Origin: Sisyra terminalis
Lineage: Eukaryota; Arthropoda; Insecta; Neuroptera; Sisyridae
DNA length: 64,000 bases
NCBI GenBank assembly: GCA_958496175.1
Contig: OY292279.1
Coordinates: 5,580,001-5,644,000 of the forward strand
Direction: 5' to 3'
Shown: positions 35,781 to 46,910 of the stretch, in pieces
How the letters are laid out: the number at the start of each line of letters is the position of its first letter
Numbering within the stretch: position 1 is the first letter of the stretch
The notes under the pieces: model-generated
What the model saw: only the letters and a program-made list of their open reading frames with translations
What the model was told of the DNA's origin: nothing
Databases searched by the model: none
Position numbers and translations under genes: made by a program

Positions 35781-37494
35781 CTGCCGTAAGAGCTTGACCC
35801 CCATGCAATAAACATTAGATAATTTTAAATTGGAAAGAATTATTCAAAAGATTGGCAAAGAAGAAGAAATTCTTACTTTGAAAAAAACAATTATTATTAG
35901 ATCTAAATATTTGATGATACATTATTCTCCGAATTCTCAATATAATCGTCAATTAAACTTCGATTCTTTGAAATTTTAAATTAGGATTTCGTTATTACAA
36001 AATCAGCGCTTCTAAAAATAATAAAAAATAAAATGAACCACCTTGGTTGAACCACTGTTTCTATCTCAGAAAATATTTCCAATTTAAAATATTTTCATTG
36101 CAGGAAATCAACACATAATTTTCCATCCGATTGCTTTATTTTTCTTGTACCATCATTTCGTAGAATTTATTATTTTCAAAGAAAAATTAAATGAAACAGG
36201 AATTGAAAAACGGAAAATTGTTTTGATAATAATAATTTTCAATCGATTTTTTTATGAAATTTATTAATATTTTAATTAACATGTCAATAATGATTGCTTG
36301 TTATCAATTTATCAACAATCTTATGAAGGGTGAGTACATCAAAATTTCGTATTCCAATTAATAATAAAGTAGCAATTTTTGCACCACAGGAACGAATATT
36401 TGTTATTGTTGTTTTCTTATTTCGTATAATGGAAAATTCATAATAAGGACCCAACAAAAACTTATTAAAAACAATCAAATTATTTGTGATCATTAAAAAA
36501 TTTTCCTTTATACTTTCATAGATCCTTGAATTTTAAATTCTTTTAACTAAATACTAATTTTTATTTTCAGTACAACAATGACTGTTTAAAATCGTAGCTG
36601 ACAGTAATAACACACAATTTATTTAATTATGAAACATTTTCTTAATCTGACAATATGTCTGGACTTAATAATTGTTCTTCATAGTTTCTAGCACGGCATT
36701 GTAATTTTAATTTTCCTCAGACACTTCAATATGTATATATAATTTTCCCCCATAATAACTACACTTCATTGTTGGTCTTTCTCCATTTTTAATACCAATT
36801 ATTAAAATATGCAAATTATGTCTTAATCCTGTTTGATTGAAATTATAATCTGAATCAAACGAGAATATTAAAAAGCATAATAAAAAATGTTCAAGAGGAA
36901 AATTACTGGGAATTTATATATTATGTACAATTACATGAAACGTGGTGCAAATTTTAAATGAACTAATATTTTTAATTGCAAAAAATTTTCGTGTACGTTT
37001 TTCACCAAATTCAACTCAATTGTACTCGTAATGTAGGTTTTTTTTTCGGTAATTGAATTTTTAATTGAAAATAAGCCAAATGAAATTGAAATATCATTAC
37101 AAAAAATTATTAAAATTGGCAATAAGGTACTGATTTTTAAAAGGCTGAAAACATAAAACTTTTAAACTTTCTCATTAATTTTGTGCAATATAACATTGTA
37201 TTATGTTTATACATCAAGCAATGGTTTTAATCTTGAAAATCTTGAAAAATAAATAAAAAAAAAATCGGATTAAATATTTATAGAAATAGACAATTATATA
37301 TAAATTCACAAAAACTGTTTTCAATGAGTTTCGATGATTCAGAAAAGCCATTTGGTAATCTCTCATCTGATAAATATTTATCTAACTGAAATATTTGTAA
37401 ATCACAAAAATCGACGAGTAAAATGGTTTATTAAACTAATAAGAATTATGTTGAAAGAAAAATTTACGATTTTTTTTCTTTTCTTGTTTTGCAG
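35781..37494. other. No feature recognised; intron or flank of the receptor gene
   Basis: AT-rich. I looked for upstream receptor exons (TM1-TM5, DRY motif) here and saw none. Confidence 0.4.
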
Positions 37495-37563
37495 ATGATA
37501 AAAATGATGGTGATGGTCGTTATTGTCTTCACATTATGTTGGCTACCGTTAAATATTTTTATG
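37495..37563 (+). CDS. RYa-R: RYamide receptor-like GPCR, TM6 exon
   Basis: A 69 bp exon of a class A neuropeptide receptor that acts at the plasma membrane and signals through G proteins. It encodes 23 residues, MIKMMVMVVIVFTLCWLPLN plus IFM, a classic TM6 with the FxxCWLP toggle motif preceded by a basic residue. It is bounded by the acceptor TTGTTTTGCAG (AG at 37493-37494) and the donor ATG|GTAAGT (37564), both canonical and phase 0. It joins in frame to 56639, so TM6 is followed by loop 3 and TM7. The internal Met codons are not starts. Upstream exons for the N-terminus and TM1-5 were not located; they may lie left of the window or be too short to spot. Repeat sequence starts only ~60 bp downstream of the donor. 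Confidence 0.8.
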
Positions 37564-37621
37564 GTAAGTGTTTTTTTCTTAAGTTCATTGATATTTTGGA
37601 AAAAAAAAGAAATATAATCAC

Positions 37622-37872
37622 TATAGCCCCTTTGCTCATTATACACTGTAAAAAATTTGATTCTGAGGTCGAATTCCTTAGGACTTTGACTAATTTACCT
37701 TTAGTGAAATCTATTTTGCTTTATTCAATCCCAAACGGTTTGAATCAAGAATTTTATATTTCTTTTGTCAAGAAACACGCGTATTTGAATAAAATGTCAA
37801 ATACATCCACAACAATGGTAAGTGTAGTTGAGTGAACTCCCCTCCACATTTCACATCAAAATTAGGGGATTT
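37622..37872 (+). repeat. ~250 bp direct repeat, copy 1
   Basis: Begins AGCCCCTTTGCTCATTATAC and ends near TAGGGGATTTTA. Copy 2 at 38999-39249 keeps all landmarks in order, with scattered substitutions: GATTCTGAGGT, TTTACCTTTAGTGAAATC, AAGAATTTTATATTTCTT and ACAATGGTAAGTGTAGTTGA. A donor-like GTAAGT occurs in both, but there is no evidence that it is an exon. Confidence 0.85.
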
Positions 37873-38249
37873 TATCTTTCAAATAAGCCGATTTTTTTTT
37901 AAAATTAACCAAAAATTTATTCAGGATGCCAAAAAATTGCAATTTACTTTTAATTTTAAAAATTTTGAACCTTCACTGCTAAATAATAAAACAATGAATA
38001 TTCTTAAGATAAAGTGAATGTTGTACATAAAATATATCATTGCAATTTTTGTTTAATCAACCATCTTCTTATAACCAAATGTTGATCATTGATCTGTTTT
38101 TACGATTAGATTGTCCAATTTTGGAATTTCGTCACTTATAATCGAATTGATATATGCAGTAGTTAAATTTATTAAGGAAGATATCAAAATTTGGCTCTTA
38201 ATATTATGTTTTTTATTACTTACAAAATTTCCGAGCTTAAAAATTATAT

Positions 38250-38790
38250 TGTTTAAAGAGTATATCAATCTTCAAGGCTCAATTATATGAAAATGGTTGG
38301 TCTGACAAAAATTTACAACAAAAAATTTTTGTAGAACGTTTATAATTCTTCAAGAACATAATATATAGTTTAATTCTTTCAGTTCAATATATCACAAGAA
38401 TTGTAAAAAAAAAGTCGACCCACTTTTTCTGTACATTTACTATTATAGGGACCTCTATCTTATCAATGGTAACTTCAATACCATGCTTCCAGGAGTCAAT
38501 TATTTAATCGTTTAATGAGTATATCAATCTTAAGGCTCAATTATATGAAAACGGTTGATCTGACAAAAATTTACAATGATATGTTTTTGAAGAACGTTTA
38601 TAATTCTTCAAGAACATATGTTGTTTAATTCTTCAGTACAATATATCACAAGAATTGTGAAAAAAAAATGAAAATTAAGTTGATAGACCTTTGAATATCA
38701 ATATTGAATGATCAAAATTTCAAAATATAATTTTTTTGTCATCCTGAATAATATTTTTGATACATATTTTGAAAAAAAAATTTCCACCCT
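38250..38790 (+). repeat. Tandem repeat, period ~260 bp, with family A-like end
   Basis: Two units starting GAGTATATCAATCTT (38258 and 38519) share GGCTCAATTATATGAAAA, TCTGACAAAAATTTACAA and AACGTTTATAATTCTTCAAG. The stretch 38725-38780 (TTTTTGTCATCCTGAATAAT, then TTTTGAAAAAAAA) resembles the subterminal part of family A. Confidence 0.65.
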
Positions 38791-38998
38791 CGCCAAGGAA
38801 CCATACAAAAATTATTTTGGTTATTGAAACCGATATCTATTTCAATTCAAACTTTAAAAAATCGATTTTTTTTTCATTTTGAATGCTTATCTTAGATAAT
38901 AAAAAAATGGAATTTTTAAGGGGTTGGAATTATTGGAACTTTAAGAATTTCCTATTAATTTAAACCTTTTTTTTGTGACCCCAACGGATGGCTTTACA

Positions 38999-39249
38999 GT
39001 AGCCCCTTTGCTTATTATACAGTGTAAAAAATTTGATTCTGAGGTTTAATTTCTTAGAAGTTTGACTAATTTACCTTTAGTGAAATCTATTTCACTTTAT
39101 TCATCCCAAACGGTTTCAATCAAGAATTTTATATTTCTTGTGTCAAGAAACACGTGTATTTGAATAGAATGTCAAATACATTCACAACAATGGTAAGTGT
39201 AGTTGAGTGAACTCCACTCCACATTTCACATAAAAATTAAGGGATTTTA
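38999..39249 (+). repeat. ~250 bp direct repeat, copy 2
   Basis: Counterpart of 37622-37872, about 1.38 kb away in the same orientation. Confidence 0.85.
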
Positions 39250-39469
39250 ATTTGTTTACCTAAGCTGATCATGCGCATAACATGAATTGTTCAATACAGT
39301 TCCTTATAGTGCTGGATCACTATTGTCAATTAGTGTTCATGCCATTTATAAGAAAATATAAATACTATCCAAGAGTATCGACAATAAATAAAAATTATTC
39401 CTTCTTCTCCTTCTCTCTTTTGTTTTAAAATTGTCATTCATTAATTTTATTAGAAATTATATTGAAGTT

Positions 39470-39993
39470 TTGAAACGACCGCGCTCCGACCTAGGTCATT
39501 GAAGTGAAACAGTGAGTTGGAGAGAGATAGGATTACCGAATCGAATACGGGATCAAACACGAATCCTCTACACTTTACCTCTGTGTTTTCTAAGCTGTAT
39601 TATCGATTTGAATCTATGAATTTTGCTTTTCATTTAACATTTTAACTTGTAAGTATACAACATTATTTATAAATTATTGTTTAAATAAGTGTAATAATAT
39701 ATTTTAAAATGCATTAAAAATTGTAGCGGATAATTTGTGTTGAACGATTATTACATGTATTGTATTTTATAAAAATGGCTGATGACGCGGTCAAAGTATA
39801 TTTAATGAGTCAGGGGTTCGAAGATTTTATTGATAGTTTTTGAGGTTTGTATATTATTTTTTAACAAATTGAAATATTTACATATTTATAAACTTTTATT
39901 GTTCCTCCACGAGCCGGTGTATCAGTCAAACAAAAAAATTATTGGAAAGCTACGTCAAAAGAAAGTCAGCGAAGATTTGCTGTTCATATTAAA
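39470..39993 (+). pseudogene. SAM-domain-like gene fragment with splice sites
   Basis: Looks like the 5' part of a spliced gene. A higher-GC leader ends at a donor TTAACTT|GTAAGT (39648). An acceptor AAATTGTAG precedes a second exon from 39727, with ATG at 39775 giving MADDAVKVYLMSQGFEDFID and SF, then TGA at 39841-39843. The V-x-x-YL-x-x-x-GF-x-x-x-I-x-x-F spacing matches helix 1 of SAM domains. One extra T in the run before the stop would explain the frame break, since GAG followed by GTTTGT looks like an exon end. A third exon, 39914-39993, encodes PGVSVKQKNYWKATSKESQR and RFAVHIK and ends at a good donor (GTAAGT). It resembles a family of uncharacterised insect SAM-type proteins often found as dispersed copies. 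It is in the receptor intron and probably broken. Confidence 0.45.
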
Positions 39994-40491
39994 GTAAGTT
40001 ATATGTATAATAATATATTTTATTTTATTCTAACTAATGATTATTTGTATTTTTCATAGTATGGGTTAGGAGTTTTTAAAGGTCTTAAATATAGTACGGA
40101 CTTATACTTTTAATTAAAAAATTTAAGTTTACATATTTTGTTCTGTTTAAAAATATGTTATAATTATATACATTTGTTCTTAATAAAATATATAAAATGA
40201 AAACCAAATCAGCCTGTATTTAATAAATTATACCTACTTTCTAGCCAAGTATATTTTTAATTTTAAATAAAATTTAATTTAAACTATTTTCTGTTGGGTT
40301 GAAATATCTGTGCGAATTAAACCAAATTTATAAAATGATTCATTCAATTTCGTTTATATTTGAATTAAGTATAATTATGTTTGAAAGAAGTATCCAAATT
40401 TTTAATCAAGTTTATATATTGTTTGAAATAAATATGATGGTGATTTCGTTCAAAGAAATCGAAGTTGACTTAACGTCGCTAAGTTCTCCAC

Positions 40492-40698
40492 CACGGGCTG
40501 TTAACTTTCAAAAACGAGACAAGGATAGCCAAACTGGGTAGGATAATTGTGGAATAGCTGTATAGAGTGTTTACTGCAGGTAGAAAGAGATAGAATTTCG
40601 GAATTTCTATCTCTTTCTACCTGCAGCAAACACTCTACACAGCTATTCCATAATTATCCTAACAAGTTGGGCTATTCTTACAGAGTTAACAGCCCGTG
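40492..40698. repeat. ~207 bp near-perfect palindrome
   Basis: Arms of ~103 bp meet at about 40597. The left arm runs CACGGGCTGTTAACT ... GGATAATTGTGGAATAGCTG ... CTGCAGGTAGAAAGAGATAG. The right arm is its reverse complement with few differences and a short divergent patch at 40507-40535. There is almost no spacer, so the strand can fold into a long hairpin. It lies ~500 bp downstream of the SAM-like fragment. Confidence 0.9.
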
Positions 40699-40849
40699 TT
40701 CTCCACTGAACTGAATGTTTCTTGGCCCAAGTAACATTTTAGTATAGCGCTTGATTTAAAGATCATGCGCATTTCGCCGTATCCAACCTTACAGCTGGTT
40801 TTAACCAAACGAAAAACGATTGAGATTAGTTCGCTCTTTTTACGATGTA

Positions 40850-40893
40850 GGGACCTCTATCTTATCAATGGTAATTTCAATGCCATGGACAAT
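40850..40893 (+). repeat. ~40 bp direct repeat of 38450-38493
   Basis: The sequence GGGACCTCTATCTTATCAAT followed by GGTAA-TTCAAT-CCATG occurs at both places in the same orientation. They bracket the block containing the 39 kb direct repeat, the SAM-like fragment and the palindrome. Confidence 0.8.
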
Positions 40894-43060
40894 CCAGCTA
40901 ATAAAACTTAATTCTAGGAGCAAAACAACGATAAGCAACTCCTCTTTATTAATTACCAAAAAACGATGAAAATCAATGAATTTTCAGAAAGTTTGTCTAC
41001 ATTTTAATAATATTAACATTTGCACTTGTATGCATTTTAAAATTAAATTTACAAAATTATAAACTAAATTTTCCATTAATTTGTTCTAATTATATGAGGA
41101 ATCTTCTTTGTAAAGTGTTAGTGGTTTTCAACAAGTTTGAAAACTTGATGATAACTTAAAGTTTCGTATTGTATATTTGTAATATCCAACACCGTCAATT
41201 AATCAACTGAAAATCTCCATTGCACTATAGTTAAGTGGCATAGTTATAAGCCAAACATTAACGAAATAAATTACACTTTAATTACTTCAAATGCAATTAA
41301 TGGGGAAACTTAAATATTTAAACGAGATACGTCTAAAATTTATTTGGGAAAATTATTCAAAATATTTGACTTTTCAATTTTATTTCGAACTGTAATCACA
41401 GCAAGTGATCTTTTTTGATTTAAAAATATAAAAAAGCTTCAATTTAATTTTTTTTCAAATTTTCACATAAGACAAAGCTCATAAATATATTTTATTGCAC
41501 CAACCATTAAGAGCTTTTCATAAATAATGTTCATCCTTCGTTTCACTTAACTGCTCCTTTGAGGGCATATAATACAAAAAATGATTTATTTTTCCATAGA
41601 ATTTGACTCTATTGATCCCATATTTTTTTTTCTTCAGCACCTTTTATCGCAAATAATACGTTTTCTGTGTTCTCAACAAAAGAATTAAACATAACATGAA
41701 ACGGCGAAATTTTGATGGAAATATTTGAGATATCTGAAAATTTCTTTTCAATAAAATTGGAATAAATAAGAATTATTAACTTTCAAAACTGAAATGGGAA
41801 CCAGAAAAATAAATTATAGGTTTAGACGAAAGAATAACTAATCTTTAGGTAAGTTATAGGAAAATAGAAAAATGAGTTTTCAAAAACTTTCTTTTAAACA
41901 GTAAAAGTCTATAATTTTGGTAATTTGAACGATTTAGAAAACGAAAAGAATTACAACAAATAAAAGATTGAATTCCGTCGTTGTAATTATTTTAATTCAA
42001 TCAACTCAAAAGTAATTTTGTTGTGAAACCTTCTGCGAAATAAGTTAATGAAACGCAAACAATAAAACGAAATGAAACATTTTTTTTTCGAATGAAATAA
42101 ATTGAATATAAGAAAACAACCACCACCCACTCATTTCACTCGTTTTTTTTCTCTCTTTCATCCAACGAAAATCGGAACCACCAAAAAGAAACGGGATGAA
42201 AGGGGGTGTGCAAGACAAAGTAAGAGTTCCAAAGATTGAATGTATGTCTTGAACCAATTAATGAACAAATTGTTTGAAACCTAACAAGACTAATTAAGAC
42301 GACAGGTTGAATTTCTTATTTGTTCATTAGCATTTGTATTCGACTAAAAGCTCTCTAAAATTCCAACTTACAAAACGAGAGGAAAACATTTCAAATTGGT
42401 TTAAATATTCGGATATGCCAGTTTTATTCGGGCATAATAATTTTCAACGGGAAAAATTTTCCGTTTTATTGTGTAGTGCCAGAAAAAAAATGATTTAAAA
42501 TTGGAGCAGTGTAAATATAAATTTTAAAGAAATCTAGAATCTTGACATTTATAATTATAAGCAACGAAATTATGAAATACGCAGTGATTTTTTTGCTTCG
42601 ATGATTTGTGACGTTTGAATTATGAGTTTATCATGGTATTTTTTTTGCCGGTGACGGCATACCAGTGAATTTTTCATTCGAATAAATCATTTTTAAGTCT
42701 TTGTATATGACTTCATTCCCATTTTTGCTTCTTATAAGAAGCTTTTACGTCTTCCAAACTAGTTCAATTTAGACAGCAAATAAAATTAATGGAACTGTGG
42801 CAAATTTTCAATGGTAACCAAGGAATATATAACGCTGAATTGATATTCCAAAAATGCTTTATAAGTTGAACAAGTATATCTTTTACCAACGGGGATACAA
42901 TACTTCTAAATTCTAAATTTCGACCCCAAGAAAAAACAATATCTCATCCAAAATTATCATGAGTATACATCGAATTATATGCGTTTGCATATAAAAATGA
43001 ATGTAATGTTAAAGCATTATCAATAGTTTGGTACTTTTTCATTGACAATCCGTATTTCAG
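40894..43060. other. No feature recognised
   Basis: Intronic AT-rich sequence, no supported feature. Confidence 0.45.
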
Positions 43061-43124
43061 TAGTTATGAGTGTCAAACGTGTTATATTATTCCATCAACA
43101 TGTCCACCTTACTTTAAGCTGTGA

Positions 43125-44270
43125 AAGTATTCTACCCAAAATTACTTTACATCAGATTTCTGGTCCACGAATTACATAAAATTGCGGAAAAACTCAGAAA
43201 CGAGTTCGGGATAGTCAAAAAATTTATTTTTTCTATAAAAAAAAATGTTTTTTTTAAAAGCTCCATCGTGAGTACAAGGCTTTAAAGGGCAACTACTAAA
43301 CGTAGCATTGCTCCATGACTCAATATTATTACGGTGGGGAACTTGGTAAAAAGCTGCATTATTTTATGTTAAAAATTTTGAATTCCCAAAAGAACTAACT
43401 GGAAAATTTACCAAATCAATCTCCATTGCCATCAATTGAAGCCTAAATTACTATATTACTTCATCGACATGTCCACTTCCCGTTAAGCTCTGAAAGTATT
43501 CAACCCAAAATTACTTCACATCAGCTTTTTGGCCCACGGATTACATCGAATTGCGGAAAAAATCAGAAACGAGTTCGGGATGGTCAATAAATTGACTTTT
43601 CTCTAAAAAAATGTTTTTTAATAGCTCCATCGTGAGTACAAGACATTAAAGGGCAACTACCAAAAGTAGAACTACCCAAGAACCAATATAAACATGATGG
43701 AGAAATTGGTGGAAAACTGCATTGTTTTATGCTAAAAATTTCGAAACTAATTCGAAGCTAAAAGAAATAATTGGAAAATTTACCAAAGCAGTCGCCATTG
43801 CCATCAATTGAAGCCAGCGTTTGAGGATTTATTATTCAAAAAAAAAAAATATTGCACTTATTAGCTCACGGATTACATAGAAATGTGGAAAAAATCAGAA
43901 ACGAGTTTGGGATAGTCAATAAATTGATTTTTCTTTAAAAAAATTGTTTTTTTTTAATAGCTCCATCGTGACTACAAGATTTTAAAGGGCAACTACCAAA
44001 CGTAGAACTACCCCTAGAACCAATATTAGCATGATGGGGATATTGGTGAAAAGCTGCATTATTCGAAGCCATATAAAAGTAGATGAAAAATTTGACACCA
44101 TCGCTATCAATTCATATCACCTAACATTTGAGGATTCCTTAATTAAAAAGAATATTGCACTTATTGCAGTACATTTCAGCAATATAGTCGATGCAATAGA
44201 GAAACTAGAAACATTAATAAGTGCAAGTCCTTGCATTTTTGTCAAGTCCTTGCAATGTTCTGCTTTCAAA
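43125..44270 (+). pseudogene. hAT-like transposase exon fragment, triplicated
   Basis: Three diverged head-to-tail copies (about 43125-43445, 43495-43815, 43845-44270) of one piece of a hAT-type transposase-like protein. In copy 1, frames give NEFGIVKKFIFSIKKNVF, then KAPS and FKGQLLNVALLHDSI, then LRWGTW-KAALFYVKNFE. The KAPSR...L-P-PV-TRWGTW-AA-YY pattern is the recognisable signature of this family. Copy 3 continues further, through FEDSLIKKNIALIAVHFSNI and VDAIEKLETL. Each copy has stops and frameshifts. Spacings of ~370 and ~335 bp show a tandem duplication of a dead fragment rather than a gene. Catalytic residues are not identifiable. Confidence 0.6.
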
Positions 44271-44388
44271 TCAAAACCATCCAAAATCTCCTTCAAATGT
44301 ACACAGAAGGGACGTCTTTTTTCAAGTTTTGGTGATTTGGCACTGGTCGCCAAAATCGGCTTAATTTTATACTTCTAATACAAATTTT

Positions 44389-44813
44389 CAGAGGACTAGG
44401 ATCAAAATAAGCAGTTAAAACTTGGTTTTTATTCGCGACATTTGGGCCCCTTTATTGAGCCTTCCTCAGGCGTTCATAAGCAATCGGCTTAACTTTGTCA
44501 ATCAAAATCTTTGTCATGATTCATTTTATAGATACGTTACAGTTAATAAAAGCTTCTAGGAAAATTAGTCACAAATGATACTCTTTAAACTTTGAGCCTC
44601 AAAGGTTTAAACTTTATAACTTATTTTATTGATTTTTTATGTATCCTGGAAGCTTTTATTATTTCTTTTATTAACTGTACCGTATCTATAAAATGAATTA
44701 TGACAAGGATTATTGCTGATAAAGTTAAAGCGATCGTTTATGAACGCCAGAGGAAGGCTCAATTATCGAATAAAAATGAAGTTTTAATTGTTTATTTTGA
44801 TCCTAGTCCTCTG
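44389..44813. repeat. Inverted-repeat element, family E
   Basis: The ends CAGAGGACTAGGATCAAAAT and their complement TGATCCTAGTCCTCTG enclose ~170 bp arms containing GAGCCTTCCTCAGGCGTTCA and TTTATAGATACG. The left core on the minus strand (44441-44469) is CTGAGGA-A-GGCTC-loop-GGGCC-CAAA, i.e. GAAA has become CAAA. The right-arm counterpart is decayed. Same organisation as families B-D. Confidence 0.7.
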
Positions 44814-46905
44814 GCATTTTGTATTTAACTTATCACCAAGGATCTGAAATTTTTACTATAATTTTACAATTCTTTTTGTGGGGTTTTCTGTAGGGCGACC
44901 ATTTGGTTAATTTATCATTGACCATTTATCATTGTTCTTTTAAAGAAAAAAAAATAGATTATATAGACACAATCCAGAAGTAAAACTAAAGTTTTTTAAT
45001 TATGAATTTAAATAATAGTGAAGGTACATCGAACGACGACTTTGGCATAAGCTTGTACGAAGAGAGTAGATTTAGTAGCACTTAAAATATAAGATCCATA
45101 AGATCCTAAAAATGAGAAAAAATATTTTTCTTAGAATTTGCATTATTGATTGATTTATACTTTAAATATGACTTAGGGTTTAGTATTACCCTTTTTACTA
45201 GAAATTAACAGCAATAAACCTATATAAAACCATGGAAAAATTATGGTAAATCTCCTTACAAAATTTTTTTTGTGATTTAAATATAATATTTATAATGTGT
45301 GAATTATTTCAAATTTTTTGAAATTGTATTACATAGTGAAAAAAATTTAAATAAATATCACTTCCACGCTTAATACCAAATTCTTCGTTTAACTTGAACA
45401 TGTACATTGCATATTGTATGTAGCATTGACCGATTGTGGGAGTGGTTTTGTTAAATTTTCAAAATTTCAACAATCAAAACAAATGAACGTCTTTAAATCA
45501 TGCAATTCCATTGGCTAATAGCCTCTTGCATTGCACTATGTGGCTGCTGTCTTCTGATATTAATGCATTGTTTGACATAATCATGCTTTATTTGTTTTCA
45601 ATTAAATAATTTCATTTGATTAAAAGCTAAGAAATTAATCAGGACAACAATTGTATTATTTGAGCCAGTGAATTGTTATTAAATTCTGAAATTAAGGCAT
45701 TTTTGGACCAACAGTGTTCGTTTCAATTCAATTATGAATTGAGATTTTTGTGGAAAATTTATGTTTTCCAATTTAAATGATTAATGGATCTTGGGCTTAA
45801 AGTATGGTGACTTGGCACTGAAAATTTATTGGTCAAATATCTTTTATTGATTTCTTTTATATTTTGCAATCATTTAACATAATATTCCATTTGTATTGCC
45901 TAGCGACTTATCGTTAAATTCATTCAACCAATATTATATTCATTTGCCAAATTTCTTTCAAATGAAAACATATTTGACTCGTTTATTTTGAAAGTGGCGT
46001 AAGTCCATTTCAAGGACGGTCTATATGGTGATTCTTATTCTTGTAACTAGGACAAAGTATGTTAATTATTTAACTGCTAAGTTTTGACAAATTACTGATT
46101 TCATCTTAGTTGTTAACAAAAACGCTCATTATTCCCTCCTCCCTCGTATCTTATGTTCCTATGGTTCAAGTGATAACACTATAGGGATTGTTCTTGTAAT
46201 AGAATTAACTCACTTTCAAAATAAACGGCGCATATATTGAATAAATGTCACAGAAAAATTATTTTAGAAAAAAAAACTAAGTACGTAAGAGCTGAAAAAC
46301 TGAATTAAAAAATACGTTTAATTTTTCTAAATATTATCTTACATTTTTAAAAATACGAAAAAATTATATTTAGTAAACTAAGACAAGGGGATGATGTACA
46401 AAAAATTACGTGATGGTACTAAAAGATTTTAGCACACAAAAAAATGTTTAAAGAATATTTATTTTTTTTAACTATTGCTAGTATTTTTAAAAATTTGAAA
46501 AAGTTTAATATTGCAGAATGATGATAGAGAATTATATAGAAAAAAAACTAAGGTGTATCAAACGATTTTGGCATAAAAAAAAATTTTGAAAAATTAAATT
46601 GTATTTTTAACAATGATCGATTGATCTGATTCATGAACGAATTTTTCTTGGAACACTACTTAGTGATGTTTTGAAACTCATAAGCACTTTTTTCGGTATT
46701 ATCAAACAGTTTCAGAGAATATTGATTTTGAAAAAAAAAAATTTTTTTTTACACTAAAACGCGTCATATTTTAAAGTTGAAACTTGGCTGAGATGTTGTC
46801 CATACTGTAAGATATTTTCAGAAAAAAAAATTGCCCGATTGCAATGGAGGCATTGTAGACCATCTTATCTGGCGAGGGCCTTGATGTTTATGGTATGATT
46901 TTTTT
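44814..46905. other. No feature recognised
   Basis: The part around 45360-45980 is less AT-homopolymeric and could be conserved intronic DNA, but nothing specific is supportable. Confidence 0.4.
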
Positions 46906-46910
46906 TATTA

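Noticed and set aside
35690..35785. Possible Cu/Zn superoxide dismutase N-terminus upstream of the small minus-strand gene
   Set aside because: An alternative splice reading gives a few residues resembling the start of SOD1, but the similarity stops at once and the next exon runs into a stop.
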